Below are positions 34,192 through 43,291 of a stretch of DNA of 64,000 nt, one piece after another (within the stretch, counting starts at the first letter, position 1; every line of letters starts with the position of its first letter). Source of the DNA: CAYWXV01 sp964462535 (GTDB lineage Bacteria > Bacteroidota > Ignavibacteria > OLB7); assembly GCA_964462535.1 (NCBI GenBank), contig CAYWXV010000001.1:310001-374000 (forward strand). Direction: 5' to 3'. The notes below the pieces were generated by a model. It made no database searches. It was not told the DNA's origin and was given only the letters and a program-made list of their open reading frames with translations. The translations under genes and the position numbers were made by a program.

Positions 34192-35982
34192 ATGGCCGAC
34201 AAACAGATGACCTTTGGAAAAACAATTCTCGCCTCGTGCCTTGGGTACGTGCTGGCCGGGCTTGTCCTTGGGGGGCTATTTGCAGGGCTCTTCGTTGGGA
34301 TGATCGTAAGCAGTCTGAGCGAGGAGGAGAAGGACATTCCGCAGAATGCGGTGCTCGAAGTAACCGTGTCGGATGGGCTTGTCGAACAAGCGGACGGCGG
34401 CTTTCTTGGCATCGACGGCACGCCGTCGTTGCGCATGTACACGTCGGCAATCAGATCTGCCGCGGCAGATGACAACATCAAGGGAATAGTAATACGGGCA
34501 GACCGGATTCGCGGGACCGGACCACAACTCATAGAACTCCGGAGGGCACTGGTCGACTTCAAGGCATCGCGGAAGTTTGTCCTGGCAACGGTCGGGGAGT
34601 CAGGCGTTTCCGAGTGGGGTTATCTCCTGGCGACTGTCGCGGATAGCATCTATGCCCACCCCATCGCCGAGATTGAAATGAACGGGTTCGCGGCATCAAT
34701 ACCCTACTTCAAAACCGCCATGGACCGCCTGGGCGTTAAGGCAGAAGTCTTTCGGGTTGGGCGCTACAAGAGTGCGGTTGAGCCATTTCTGCTCGACTCG
34801 GCATCCACAGACTCGCGTGAGAACATAAACAGTATCGTGAGCGATATGTTCTCCCGCTTTAAGCGGACGATCGTTGGCGCACGTAGAATGACCGACAGTG
34901 AGCTCGACCATATCCTCGATAGCGTATCGATCGTTCGGAGCGCCGATGCTAAGTCGTTTGGCTTGGTTGATGCAGTTGCGTACCCCGACGAGTTCGATGG
35001 CATGCTGAGAACGAGACTGAAACTTGATTCAGCATCAACGATTCCATTTCTTGATGTCGAGGATTACTTGAAGGGTGGAGGCGTGGATGAACCGTCTGGA
35101 CCAAGTCAGATCGCTATAATTTATGCGGACGGCGAAATAGCCGGGGGCGAGAGTAAGTTCGACTCAAACCCGTTGTTTGGTGGTGGAACCACGGTAGGGA
35201 GCGAAACGTTCGCTGAGGCAATGAAAGAGGCGCGTGAGAGCAGTTCAGTCCGGGCCGTTGTTATCCGGGTCAATTCTCCAGGCGGGCTGATGTCCGCCTC
35301 GGATGCAATGTGGCGAGAGGTTGTCTTGACACGAAAGGTTAAGCCAGTCATCGTCTCCATGGGGAGTGTTGCAGCGTCGGGCGGGTACTATATCGCTGCT
35401 GCGGCAGACACCATCGTCGCAGATTCCTCGACGATAACCGGCTCCATTGGCGTGTTTGGCCTGTTCTTCAACACGCGGGAGCTCATGAGAGAGACCCTTG
35501 GGATCAACATTGAGCTCATAAAGACCAATCCACATGCAGATCTTATGTCAGGCGACCGCGATCTAACGCAGCAGGAACGCGATATGGTGCAGCGTATGGT
35601 TGACGCCGGCTACGAGCGGTTCCTGGAGGTTGTCGCGTCTGGACGCGGACTCACCCGGGACAGCGTTCACCAGATTGCCCAAGGTCGTGTCTGGACAGGC
35701 GCACAGGCCCGGCAAATTGGGCTGGTCGACGAGCTTGGGGGGCTCGATAGAGCAATTGAAATTGCTCGTGATCGGGCGAAGATCCCGGCGAGCGATCTCG
35801 GGTTCAGAGTCCTGCCGCGCCCACGCTCGTTCGTCGAACGGTTCCTCTCAGAAATGGGTCAGGCAGGTCGCGTGATCCGTCAATCGTCGTCGAGCCCACG
35901 CGACGCCGTTGTGGGACAACTCAACTCAATCCGGGAATGGTCCGGTGTTCAGTTGAGGGCGCCGATGCTGACCATTCGTTGA
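34192..35982 (+). CDS. sppA: Signal peptide peptidase SppA, 67K type
   Basis: Inner-membrane serine protease that degrades leftover signal peptides. 596 aa, double-domain form as in E. coli. One N-terminal membrane helix (about residues 13-40) and two repeated ClpP-like halves. The catalytic dyad is split between them: Lys193 in GRYKSAVEP and Ser396 in GSVAASGGYY. ATG 34192 fits this numbering and the family's length; the frame is open 27 codons upstream into the preceding gene. A clear terminator follows. Confidence 0.95.
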   Translation: MADKQMTFGKTILASCLGYVLAGLVLGGLFAGLFVGMIVSSLSEEEKDIPQNAVLEVTVSDGLVEQADGGFLGIDGTPSLRMYTSAIRSAAADDNIKGIVIRADRIRGTGPQLIELRRALVDFKASRKFVLATVGESGVSEWGYLLATVADSIYAHPIAEIEMNGFAASIPYFKTAMDRLGVKAEVFRVGRYKSAVEPFLLDSASTDSRENINSIVSDMFSRFKRTIVGARRMTDSELDHILDSVSIVRSADAKSFGLVDAVAYPDEFDGMLRTRLKLDSASTIPFLDVEDYLKGGGVDEPSGPSQIAIIYADGEIAGGESKFDSNPLFGGGTTVGSETFAEAMKEARESSSVRAVVIRVNSPGGLMSASDAMWREVVLTRKVKPVIVSMGSVAASGGYYIAAAADTIVADSSTITGSIGVFGLFFNTRELMRETLGINIELIKTNPHADLMSGDRDLTQQERDMVQRMVDAGYERFLEVVASGRGLTRDSVHQIAQGRVWTGAQARQIGLVDELGGLDRAIEIARDRAKIPASDLGFRVLPRPRSFVERFLSEMGQAGRVIRQSSSSPRDAVVGQLNSIREWSGVQLRAPMLTIR

Positions 35983-36040
35983 TCAGGGTTGCACGCGCCT
36001 AGACGGCGACGATTTGCGCAGCGCGTGAGCATGAAATCTA

Positions 36041-36079
36041 GAGCGCCTTCCGATGAGCTCGGAAGGCGCTCATTTGTTT
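36041..36079 (+). terminator. Rho-independent terminator after sppA
   Basis: Perfect 13-bp stem (36041-36053 with 36059-36071), loop TGAGC, followed by ATTTGTTT. It lies about 60 bases after the sppA stop. Confidence 0.85.
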
Positions 36080-36730
36080 GCTGGCCACCCGCGTTCGTGT
36101 GGGTTGTTTCGGCACCGAGGGCATCACATTCAGCTAGGAGAGGGGGCACATCGATGCTAGGTGACATAATATCTCTTATGAGGAAAGGGCTCGCAGTCCC
36201 GTCTTTGCTTGCCGCGAGAATTCTGGCGTCCGAGCTCGGTACAATATGGCTGCGTTGGCGGGGTGCGTGTCCGGTNNNNNNNNNNNNNNNNNNNNNNNNN
36301 NNNNNNNNNNNNNNNNNNNNNNNNNNNNNNNNNNNNNNNNNNNNNNNNNNNNNNNNNNNNNNNNNNNNNNNNNNNCACCGACGGGCGGATTGGTCAGTCG
36401 GAGCCACTCCGGTCGCTTTGCTATACTGGGCGCTCTACAAATTCGGGCTGCGCCTCGCGGAACGTCCGAGCAACACGGGTCGGCGTCTGCTTGGCTGATG
36501 TGCGTTCCGATCGGGAGCGTTGTGTGTTGGCGCGAGTCTGGCAGGCTCCCCATGTAGCTAATTAGAGTATGTGTCAGACTGCGGCCCGCTGTGTCGTGGC
36601 CGCTGGAATTGCCGACCCATTACGTAGGCCAGGCGCCACATTTGGAGCGATTCGTAGGTGCACATTTCGTAATATCCTCTCTTCGATCTCGAAACGCCTT
36701 CCATTACCCTCCGGACCCCTGGGTTGGCCT
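36080..36730. other. Region around the second scaffold gap, no supported gene
   Basis: About 650 bases between the sppA terminator and the giant gene, 100 of them unknown. Open frames here have no recognisable protein and several depend on the N run. TATACT at 36421-36426 is a possible sigma-70 -10 box. The frame of the next gene is open from 36569, but that part lacks a signal peptide or domain. A short gene or RNA may be hidden in the gap. Confidence 0.55.
36276..36375. other. Assembly gap (100 N)
   Basis: Exactly 100 unknown bases. Unlike the first gap, the two flanks share no obvious common sequence, so what is missing cannot be guessed. Confidence 0.99.
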
Positions 36731-39700
36731 ATGCCACTAACTACGCGCACCGTTAGACAGATCCTTGTGTCGTTGGCGCTACTGACCTGCGCCGTCGTTG
36801 CTCCGACGTCGGCGCAGTGGCAACGCGTGGTCGGCGTCGGCAACAGTTTCTACAACGAGGTGTTCTTCATCTCTGCGTCGACCGGGTGGATCACGTCACA
36901 GGGTGCGACGATACTGCGCACCACCAACAGTGGTGTAACGTGGACCGCGGGGACTCTCCCCGGGGCGACGATTTCGGCCAACAGGGACATTTGCTTCATC
37001 GATGCCTCGATTGGGTTCGTCTCGGGTTCGGACAGCGTGTGGAAGACGACCAATGGCGGAGCAACCTGGACGGGTATCGGCCCCGCAGGACGTCGACCCG
37101 GAAGCGCGGTTGCCTGGTTCGCTGACGCCAACAATGGGGTTGTTGGTGTTGGAGATTGCCTCGATACATCGATCACGTTCTATAGAACGACAAACGCCGG
37201 CGTGAGCTGGGACAGCGTTCGGTATACGTCTACGACCGGTACGGCCGTCGGGGGTATCGCCTACCAGAACGGTACGTACGTCGCGGCATGCGAAGGCGGG
37301 AAGCTGTGGCGTTCCACGGACGGCGGAGCGAACTGGACGTACTCAAACACCGGTTCGAATGGTTGGCAAGAAGACATTATTGCCTCTAACGGCAACCTCT
37401 TCATAGCGTCGGCGAATGGTACGGCCTGCGGCACTGCGGGCGGTGGAGTCGTTCTTCGCTCCGCGAACGGTGGGTCGACCTGGTTGACGACGAATTTCGC
37501 GACAACGATCATGTGGGGCGCGACGATGTATTCATCCACCGGAGGTTGGAGCTGCGGCGACAACGGAAAGGCCTTCAGGACGGTGGACGGCGGTGCATCC
37601 TGGACCGAACTCTCCTGTGGGATGAGCTCCATCGACGCGGTCGACGACATTTTCTTCTACGATTCCACCAATGGGTGGGCGGTTGGCACCGCGATCTACA
37701 AGTATGTGGGTGACTCTGCCAGGGTTGTACCAGACACCGTCAACTTCGGTGACGTCATCATCCTCTCGTGGAAAGACTCGACCGCGGCGCTGAAATCGCT
37801 TGGTGGACCATCGATGGTAACCTCGCGGGCCATTGTCGGGCGAGATTCGACCAGCTTTCTTGGAACGGGCGGTCTTGGTCCGCAACTCGTCCCGTCTTGT
37901 CTCCAGCTCCCAACGGCGCTCCGATTTGCTCCAACAACCGAAGGTATAAAGACGGCGCGCCTCGAATACCGGGTCAACGGCATGGCCTCCCCCCTTTCAG
38001 TGGTGCTGATTGGTCGGGGCGTTCGCCCGCGTATCTATGCAGACTCAACCATGCGATTCGACACGATACTTTGTGTGGATCGGGTAGTTGACAGTATTCC
38101 GATTGAAAACCGCGGGACCGCACCTCTGAAGATCACCACGATCACGTTTACGGGGACGTCCCCCAACGCTTTCGCATACAATGGAGTCCTGCCACTAACA
38201 ATCCCGCCAGGCATAACGACCTACCTCGTATTCCGGTCCGTCGCTCTTGGGAGTGGTCCATTGTCGGCAACAGCGATTCTTGAAACCAACGAACCGGATG
38301 CAGCGCGATCGCCGTGGAGAGTCCACCTGTCAGGATTCAGCCAGGGCATCTCATTCCAGTTCAACCGCCCGAATCCGATTGTTATTCCTGGCGCGCCCCC
38401 CGCTCAGTTCTGCATCACGTACCGCAACACGGGTAACGGTCCTCAGAGGATCGAGAGTATCATCCCCCTGACGAATGACACGACGATCAAGCTGATCCTC
38501 CCTATCGGACCAACGACGATTCCGGTAGGCGATTCGGCACAGATTTGCTTCGAGGCGACGGCGACCGACACGGCCCTGCACCAGCGCAAGTTCCGCGTTC
38601 GCACAATGCCATGCTTCGTCGATACCGTGCTTACTGTGATGTTCCGACCCGCGGCACCTGTGGTAGCCGGCCCCGACATCCTAGCTCTCCGCTCGCAGTG
38701 CGGTGCTGACCGTATAGATTCGTTCACGATTTCCAACGCGGGCACGGCGCCACTAATTGTTGGAGCTCCTGTTATCGGTGGCGCAGATCGATCTGAGTTT
38801 TCATTCCTCAAGTCGATCACCGCACCGGACACTCTCGCTCCCGGAGACTCGCGCCAGATCTTGATCCGTTTCGCTCCCGCCGATCCAAACCGGTTCACGA
38901 CACGGAGCGCCGACATCACGATCCCGACGAATGACATATACCATCCATCCGGTGTTCTCCGAATCACATTGACCGGAACAATCACGATCGCCCGCGTTCG
39001 AACCTCCACAGACACAATCGATGTTGGCGAGCTCTGTCTGGGGGAATGGTCTCAATCGTTCGCACTCCCTGTGCACAACGATGGAACCGCGTCGGCTGTG
39101 GCACTGATCCTGTCGCCAGACACGGCCATCCACAGCTTCAAGGGACATTTGCCGGAACGACCGATCATGGCCGGCGCTACGGATACCATCCACCTTGAAG
39201 TACACCCGAATCGTGTGGGGCCGCTCATCATGCCCATGACGATTCGCGCGGGTCCTTGCAACCTTGTCGATACCGTAATCATCGTCGGCACGGTTGTGGG
39301 AATTCAGCTCGCGCAGCCACCATCAATGTCGATGGGTCCGGTCCGGGTTGGATCTACCGGCACCGGGACCGTGCGACTTCAGAACAACGGCATTCTACCG
39401 TTCACGATCGATAGACTGACAATGGAACCGTCCGGTTCTGAGTTTACGATTGTGTCTCCGGTACCACCGGTTGTTATCGCGGCCGGCGCCTCGATTGACG
39501 TCACCGTCTCGTTGACGCCAGCAGACACTGGAGCATACTCAGGCCAGATGATAGTGCACGTCGGGGGTCGGTGCCCCTATGAGGACACCACGGCAATTAC
39601 CGCCCTGGGCACGAGCGCCTCCGTTGTGCCACTGCGTGGTTCTATAGACATGGGGACGTTGTCCGCTTGTGATCCCAATGATGTGCGACGCGATACGGTC

Positions 39701-41293
39701 GTGTTGACCAACGCCGGTACGGGTGCGGTGGAACTCCAATCTGTAGCACTCACGGACGGCTCATACTTCACAATCGAATCTGCGCCCACGACACCACGGC
39801 CGATACTTCCCGGTGAAACGGTGACTATCATCGTCGCCACGACGCCCGCCCTGGTCGGCGAAGGCGTTGACACACTCTTGTGCGATGTGGATCAGGCGGA
39901 CATCCCCCGTCTCGCCATTCCAATTACCGCCTCCCGTCATGCCGCCGCGGCCACCATCAAAACAGAGGCGGGCGACAAGTTGACCACGATCGACTTTGGG
40001 TCGATGCTGCCATGCGCCCCCGATACGTTCATCGTATCGCGCATCTTCAACTCAGGTGATGTCTCAGACACCTTTGATCTAAGCCTGAGCGGGCCAGCTT
40101 ACAACATCGTCACACAGACCCAGGTTGTCCTCGACTCGGGAAGCTCGGTACAGGTCGTGCTGGTCGCGACCTCGGCAGATGCAGGAGCCCAGGAGGAACT
40201 CGTGGTCGTATCGCGTCTCTGCGGTCGCGAATGGCGCTTCCCGGTCGCGTCGACAAGCGTTTCTCTAGCCTCCCATTTGGAGATCGCAACGTCGCAACCT
40301 CTCCCAGTCGGTGTGAGTGCTACGCTCAGCACGAGGGTCGTCTCCCAGGCCGATGTTCCGCTCCGCATTTCAAATGTCGGTGTCCTCGACCCGCTGGCCG
40401 AGTTCTTGCCATCGATGTCGTACGTGGGCACGATCGTGCAGCCGGGCGCCTCGGTCCCGATCAATCTGACGGGGGTTCCCTTCGTAACAGGAACCCGGTC
40501 GATCACAGTCGTTGTCGAATTGGACGGCGGTTGCCCGACATACGATACGGTTGAGGTGCCGCTTGAAGTCGTCGCGCCAAATGTCCGCCGCAGAATTCAC
40601 ATCTCAGCGGGTACCACGGTCGAACGGTGGGGCGCGTTGGCACGGATACCACTTGCTCTGCTGAATCCCGAACAGGGAATCCTCGATTCCGCCACTATCC
40701 ACCTCCATGTGGACCCGACGCTACTTGACGTGAGAGGGCTGGTGAGTGGCACGTCGCTCTCCGGCCAATGGAGGCTGGACGATGTGGTATTCGCCGCAGC
40801 GACCGGTGACGTGCACGCGACCATCCGAAGCGTCTCCGATTCGGCCCGCCCGGTGTCATCTGACACGGCCCTCATTCTTGAGGCGTTGGTGCTTCGCGGA
40901 CCTGAAGTAGAGAGCTCCGTGCGCGTTGTGGCGGACTCGTCTGACCACGGCGCCATCGTGACGACCGATTCGGGGCGGTTCGTGCTCGCCGACTACTGCG
41001 ACGCACACGGTCGCCGCCTAGCGACCACCGGGTCCTTCGCTCTCGAGCAGAACACGCCCAATCCGTTCAACCCTACGACTGAGATTGAGTTTGAGACACC
41101 ATTCCCCGGCCGCGTTTCTCTTCAGATCTTTGACGATCGAGGAGTACTTGTGAAGGCTCTGCTGGACGAGACGTTACCAGCGGGACGGCGTCGCATTACG
41201 TTCGATGCGGGCGAGCTGCCATCGGGGACGTACATCTGCCGCATGACGATCGGCCTGCAGTCGATCGTTCGGAGAATGACGCTCGTTCGATAA
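36731..41293 (+). CDS. Giant secreted protein: YCF48-like propeller, choice-of-anchor-D repeats, cohesin-like domain, T9SS sorting domain (module B)
   Basis: 1520-aa surface or secreted protein. ATG 36731 starts a clear signal peptide (ILVSLALLTCAVVAPTSAQ); upstream in-frame codons do not. Residues about 26-322 carry BNR/YCF48-like units (TTNSGVTW, TTNGGATW, STDGGANW, TVDGGASW). About 330-1280 is a chain of Ig-like ASH repeats that includes Cys-rich units (LRSQCGADRIDSF, IRAGPCNLVDTV, GTLSACDPNDVR). A cohesin-like domain lies near 1286-1400, then CDAHGR near 1422 and a T9SS type-A sorting domain (about 1435-1520: QNTPNPFNPTTEIEF ... LPSGTYICRM). The OmpA-like partner starts 3 bases after its stop. 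Same layout as 26646-31775, so a paralogue. Function unknown. Confidence 0.88.
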   Translation: MPLTTRTVRQILVSLALLTCAVVAPTSAQWQRVVGVGNSFYNEVFFISASTGWITSQGATILRTTNSGVTWTAGTLPGATISANRDICFIDASIGFVSGSDSVWKTTNGGATWTGIGPAGRRPGSAVAWFADANNGVVGVGDCLDTSITFYRTTNAGVSWDSVRYTSTTGTAVGGIAYQNGTYVAACEGGKLWRSTDGGANWTYSNTGSNGWQEDIIASNGNLFIASANGTACGTAGGGVVLRSANGGSTWLTTNFATTIMWGATMYSSTGGWSCGDNGKAFRTVDGGASWTELSCGMSSIDAVDDIFFYDSTNGWAVGTAIYKYVGDSARVVPDTVNFGDVIILSWKDSTAALKSLGGPSMVTSRAIVGRDSTSFLGTGGLGPQLVPSCLQLPTALRFAPTTEGIKTARLEYRVNGMASPLSVVLIGRGVRPRIYADSTMRFDTILCVDRVVDSIPIENRGTAPLKITTITFTGTSPNAFAYNGVLPLTIPPGITTYLVFRSVALGSGPLSATAILETNEPDAARSPWRVHLSGFSQGISFQFNRPNPIVIPGAPPAQFCITYRNTGNGPQRIESIIPLTNDTTIKLILPIGPTTIPVGDSAQICFEATATDTALHQRKFRVRTMPCFVDTVLTVMFRPAAPVVAGPDILALRSQCGADRIDSFTISNAGTAPLIVGAPVIGGADRSEFSFLKSITAPDTLAPGDSRQILIRFAPADPNRFTTRSADITIPTNDIYHPSGVLRITLTGTITIARVRTSTDTIDVGELCLGEWSQSFALPVHNDGTASAVALILSPDTAIHSFKGHLPERPIMAGATDTIHLEVHPNRVGPLIMPMTIRAGPCNLVDTVIIVGTVVGIQLAQPPSMSMGPVRVGSTGTGTVRLQNNGILPFTIDRLTMEPSGSEFTIVSPVPPVVIAAGASIDVTVSLTPADTGAYSGQMIVHVGGRCPYEDTTAITALGTSASVVPLRGSIDMGTLSACDPNDVRRDTVVLTNAGTGAVELQSVALTDGSYFTIESAPTTPRPILPGETVTIIVATTPALVGEGVDTLLCDVDQADIPRLAIPITASRHAAAATIKTEAGDKLTTIDFGSMLPCAPDTFIVSRIFNSGDVSDTFDLSLSGPAYNIVTQTQVVLDSGSSVQVVLVATSADAGAQEELVVVSRLCGREWRFPVASTSVSLASHLEIATSQPLPVGVSATLSTRVVSQADVPLRISNVGVLDPLAEFLPSMSYVGTIVQPGASVPINLTGVPFVTGTRSITVVVELDGGCPTYDTVEVPLEVVAPNVRRRIHISAGTTVERWGALARIPLALLNPEQGILDSATIHLHVDPTLLDVRGLVSGTSLSGQWRLDDVVFAAATGDVHATIRSVSDSARPVSSDTALILEALVLRGPEVESSVRVVADSSDHGAIVTTDSGRFVLADYCDAHGRRLATTGSFALEQNTPNPFNPTTEIEFETPFPGRVSLQIFDDRGVLVKALLDETLPAGRRRITFDAGELPSGTYICRMTIGLQSIVRRMTLVR

Positions 41294-41296
41294 GCC

Positions 41297-43291
41297 ATGG
41301 ACGCGAACCGGTTCTTTTCGACGGGTGTGGCGGTGCTCGGGTTGGTTGTGATCGCCATCACGCCGGCCCTGTCCCAGCACGCCTCGCGCACCACGCGCGA
41401 GATAGCGTCGGTCGGCATTCAGGGGGGATATGGATTGGAAGGGCTTGCGTCGAGCTTTGCCGTTGGCGGCGCCGGCGAGCTTACGTCCAGCATTTCCTGT
41501 GGACGTTTTGAAGAGGGCTCGGCTCAACGGTGGACGATAGGACTTCATGCAAGTCGACCTGTTTCGTCAACCTTCAGGGCCGGCATCGACATCGAACTGT
41601 CGGGCCGAAACGGAGACCTCAGTTTTCCCTGTGTAGATCCCGCGCAGGTCAGGCTCCCCGATGGTTCGCTCGTCGATGCCCTCACAGAGCACGTCGCAGC
41701 AATTAGTACCACCTCACTCAGATTTCTCCCGGCACTGTCGCTCTACCCTGCGGTGAGTGGGGCACGTCCCTTCATTTCGGCAGGCCCCGCACTTGGCCTG
41801 ACGCTCGCTGGCAAGTATGAGGTGCATGAGGAGATCACGTCTCCTGCAACTGCAGAGTTCCTTTCAGGTGGACAGGTGCGTCATTACGGCGGAGGCGATT
41901 TTTCCACACTCTCTGCCAGAGTTCCTATTGGAGTTCACGTTGGCCTCGGAGTGGACCTTCCCGCGGGGCGTTCGCTTGAACTGACTCCGACCTTGCGCGG
42001 TGTGCTCTGGTTTGGGAACGACGTCGAGGAGTTGGGTTTGAAGGGGGCGGAGCTGGGCCTTTCGCTTCGACTCTCTTATCGAATCGATCGCCGCCGCAAT
42101 CCGGTAGTCGTCTCGTCGGACGGTCGCGGCCCTGGGAATGCACTCGTTTCGCTTCGCGCGGGTGCTGTGCGAACTGGTACATCGCAATTGTCTGACACCC
42201 TCCATGGAATCCGTGTGCGACGACTGTCGACACGCCTCCACCCTCTCCTCACGTATATCTTCTTCAATAAGGGCGATTCCGCTATTCCGCCACGCTACAC
42301 ACACCAGCCCACCCGAGCCGTTGGTGACTTCTCTGAGCAGGACCTCGAGGGAGAATCCACGCTTGCCGTCTACCACTCGTTGCTTGACATCATAGGTTCT
42401 CGTCTCAGGAGGCACCCGGATGCACCATTGCGAATTGTCGCCTCTGGACCCGATGCCAGGACGGACGCGGAGGGGTTGGACCTCGCTCGCAAACGAGGCA
42501 TGGGTATTCGTTCGTATCTGGCCGACGTCTGGCGGATCGATACTTCCCGCTTGACGCTGGAAACGAGGCGAAGCCCGTCGGCTGTTTCGAGTGAGGAGAC
42601 GGAGGATGGCGCGGCCGAGAACCGGCGCGTGGAACTTCTTTCCAGCGACTTGTCGATCACAGCACCGATCGTGTTCGTCGACACGATTAATACCGTTGAG
42701 TGGGAACACCTGGCCGCCGACGTAGTTATCGAGGCACCGTCGGAGTTATCCTCATGGAGCCTGACTGCAGGTGAGAACGTGATTGCCCAAGGAGAAGACG
42801 TGGCCTCTGTTCGCCAGCGGTTTGATCGGCCCGGGAGGGAGGTTGTGACTCAGGATGTCGGGACATTACCCGTGGTGGTACGCTATGAGACTGACGGTGG
42901 CGACGAGGGGACCGCCTCCACATACGTTCCGGTGTCTGTCACCAGTGTTGACAGCGGCAGATCTCTCGGCACCGGATCGTACTCTCTCATTCTTTTCGAC
43001 TTCCGCAGTTCCGATCTGCGCACGGAGCATGTTAGGACCCTGGACCTGATCAACGATGGCACTGACCCTCGAGCATCTGCCCGCATCGAGGGATACACAG
43101 ACCGCCTGGGATCGGACGACCTTAATCTCAAGTTGTCGGCCGATCGCGCCCGTTCCGTCGCGAAGGGGCTCAGAATGCGTGTTGACGAGATTGTAGGTCG
43201 TGGCGAATCGATCGATCTGTACGACAACGATCTCCCCGAGGGAAGATTCTACTCGAGAAGTGTCACGATCGTCACGCGGCTCCCCGAGTAG
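41297..43291 (+). CDS. Outer membrane protein with two OmpA-like domains (module B)
   Basis: 664 aa. Signal peptide to about residue 27 (ITPALSQ). An N-terminal barrel-like region (about 28-255, e.g. ARPFISAGPALGLTLAG) is followed by a degenerate OmpA-like domain (about 319-455: YIFFNKGDSAIPP ... AAENRRVELLSSD), an Ig-like spacer, and a C-terminal OmpA domain (about 563-664: LFDFRSSDLRTEH, IEGYTDRLGSDDLNLKLSADRA as overlapping pieces) that should bind peptidoglycan. It ends PEGRFYSRSVTIV, matching AAGRFLSRTVRVV in the module A partner. It has no poly-proline linker. Its last 20 bases overlap the end of the convergent DHH gene. Confidence 0.88.
   Translation: MDANRFFSTGVAVLGLVVIAITPALSQHASRTTREIASVGIQGGYGLEGLASSFAVGGAGELTSSISCGRFEEGSAQRWTIGLHASRPVSSTFRAGIDIELSGRNGDLSFPCVDPAQVRLPDGSLVDALTEHVAAISTTSLRFLPALSLYPAVSGARPFISAGPALGLTLAGKYEVHEEITSPATAEFLSGGQVRHYGGGDFSTLSARVPIGVHVGLGVDLPAGRSLELTPTLRGVLWFGNDVEELGLKGAELGLSLRLSYRIDRRRNPVVVSSDGRGPGNALVSLRAGAVRTGTSQLSDTLHGIRVRRLSTRLHPLLTYIFFNKGDSAIPPRYTHQPTRAVGDFSEQDLEGESTLAVYHSLLDIIGSRLRRHPDAPLRIVASGPDARTDAEGLDLARKRGMGIRSYLADVWRIDTSRLTLETRRSPSAVSSEETEDGAAENRRVELLSSDLSITAPIVFVDTINTVEWEHLAADVVIEAPSELSSWSLTAGENVIAQGEDVASVRQRFDRPGREVVTQDVGTLPVVVRYETDGGDEGTASTYVPVSVTSVDSGRSLGTGSYSLILFDFRSSDLRTEHVRTLDLINDGTDPRASARIEGYTDRLGSDDLNLKLSADRARSVAKGLRMRVDEIVGRGESIDLYDNDLPEGRFYSRSVTIVTRLPE

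Noticed and set aside
36376..36480. tRNA-like GC-rich stems right of the second gap
   Set aside because: I could not fold a cloverleaf with an acceptor stem and T arm.
35989..36498. Open frame across the second N gap
   Set aside because: It depends on translating 100 unknown bases, includes the sppA terminator hairpin and has no recognisable sequence.
36569..36730. N-terminal extension of giant gene B from ATG 36569
   Set aside because: A clear signal peptide starts at ATG 36731, and the 54 extra residues are Arg/Pro-rich with no domain.
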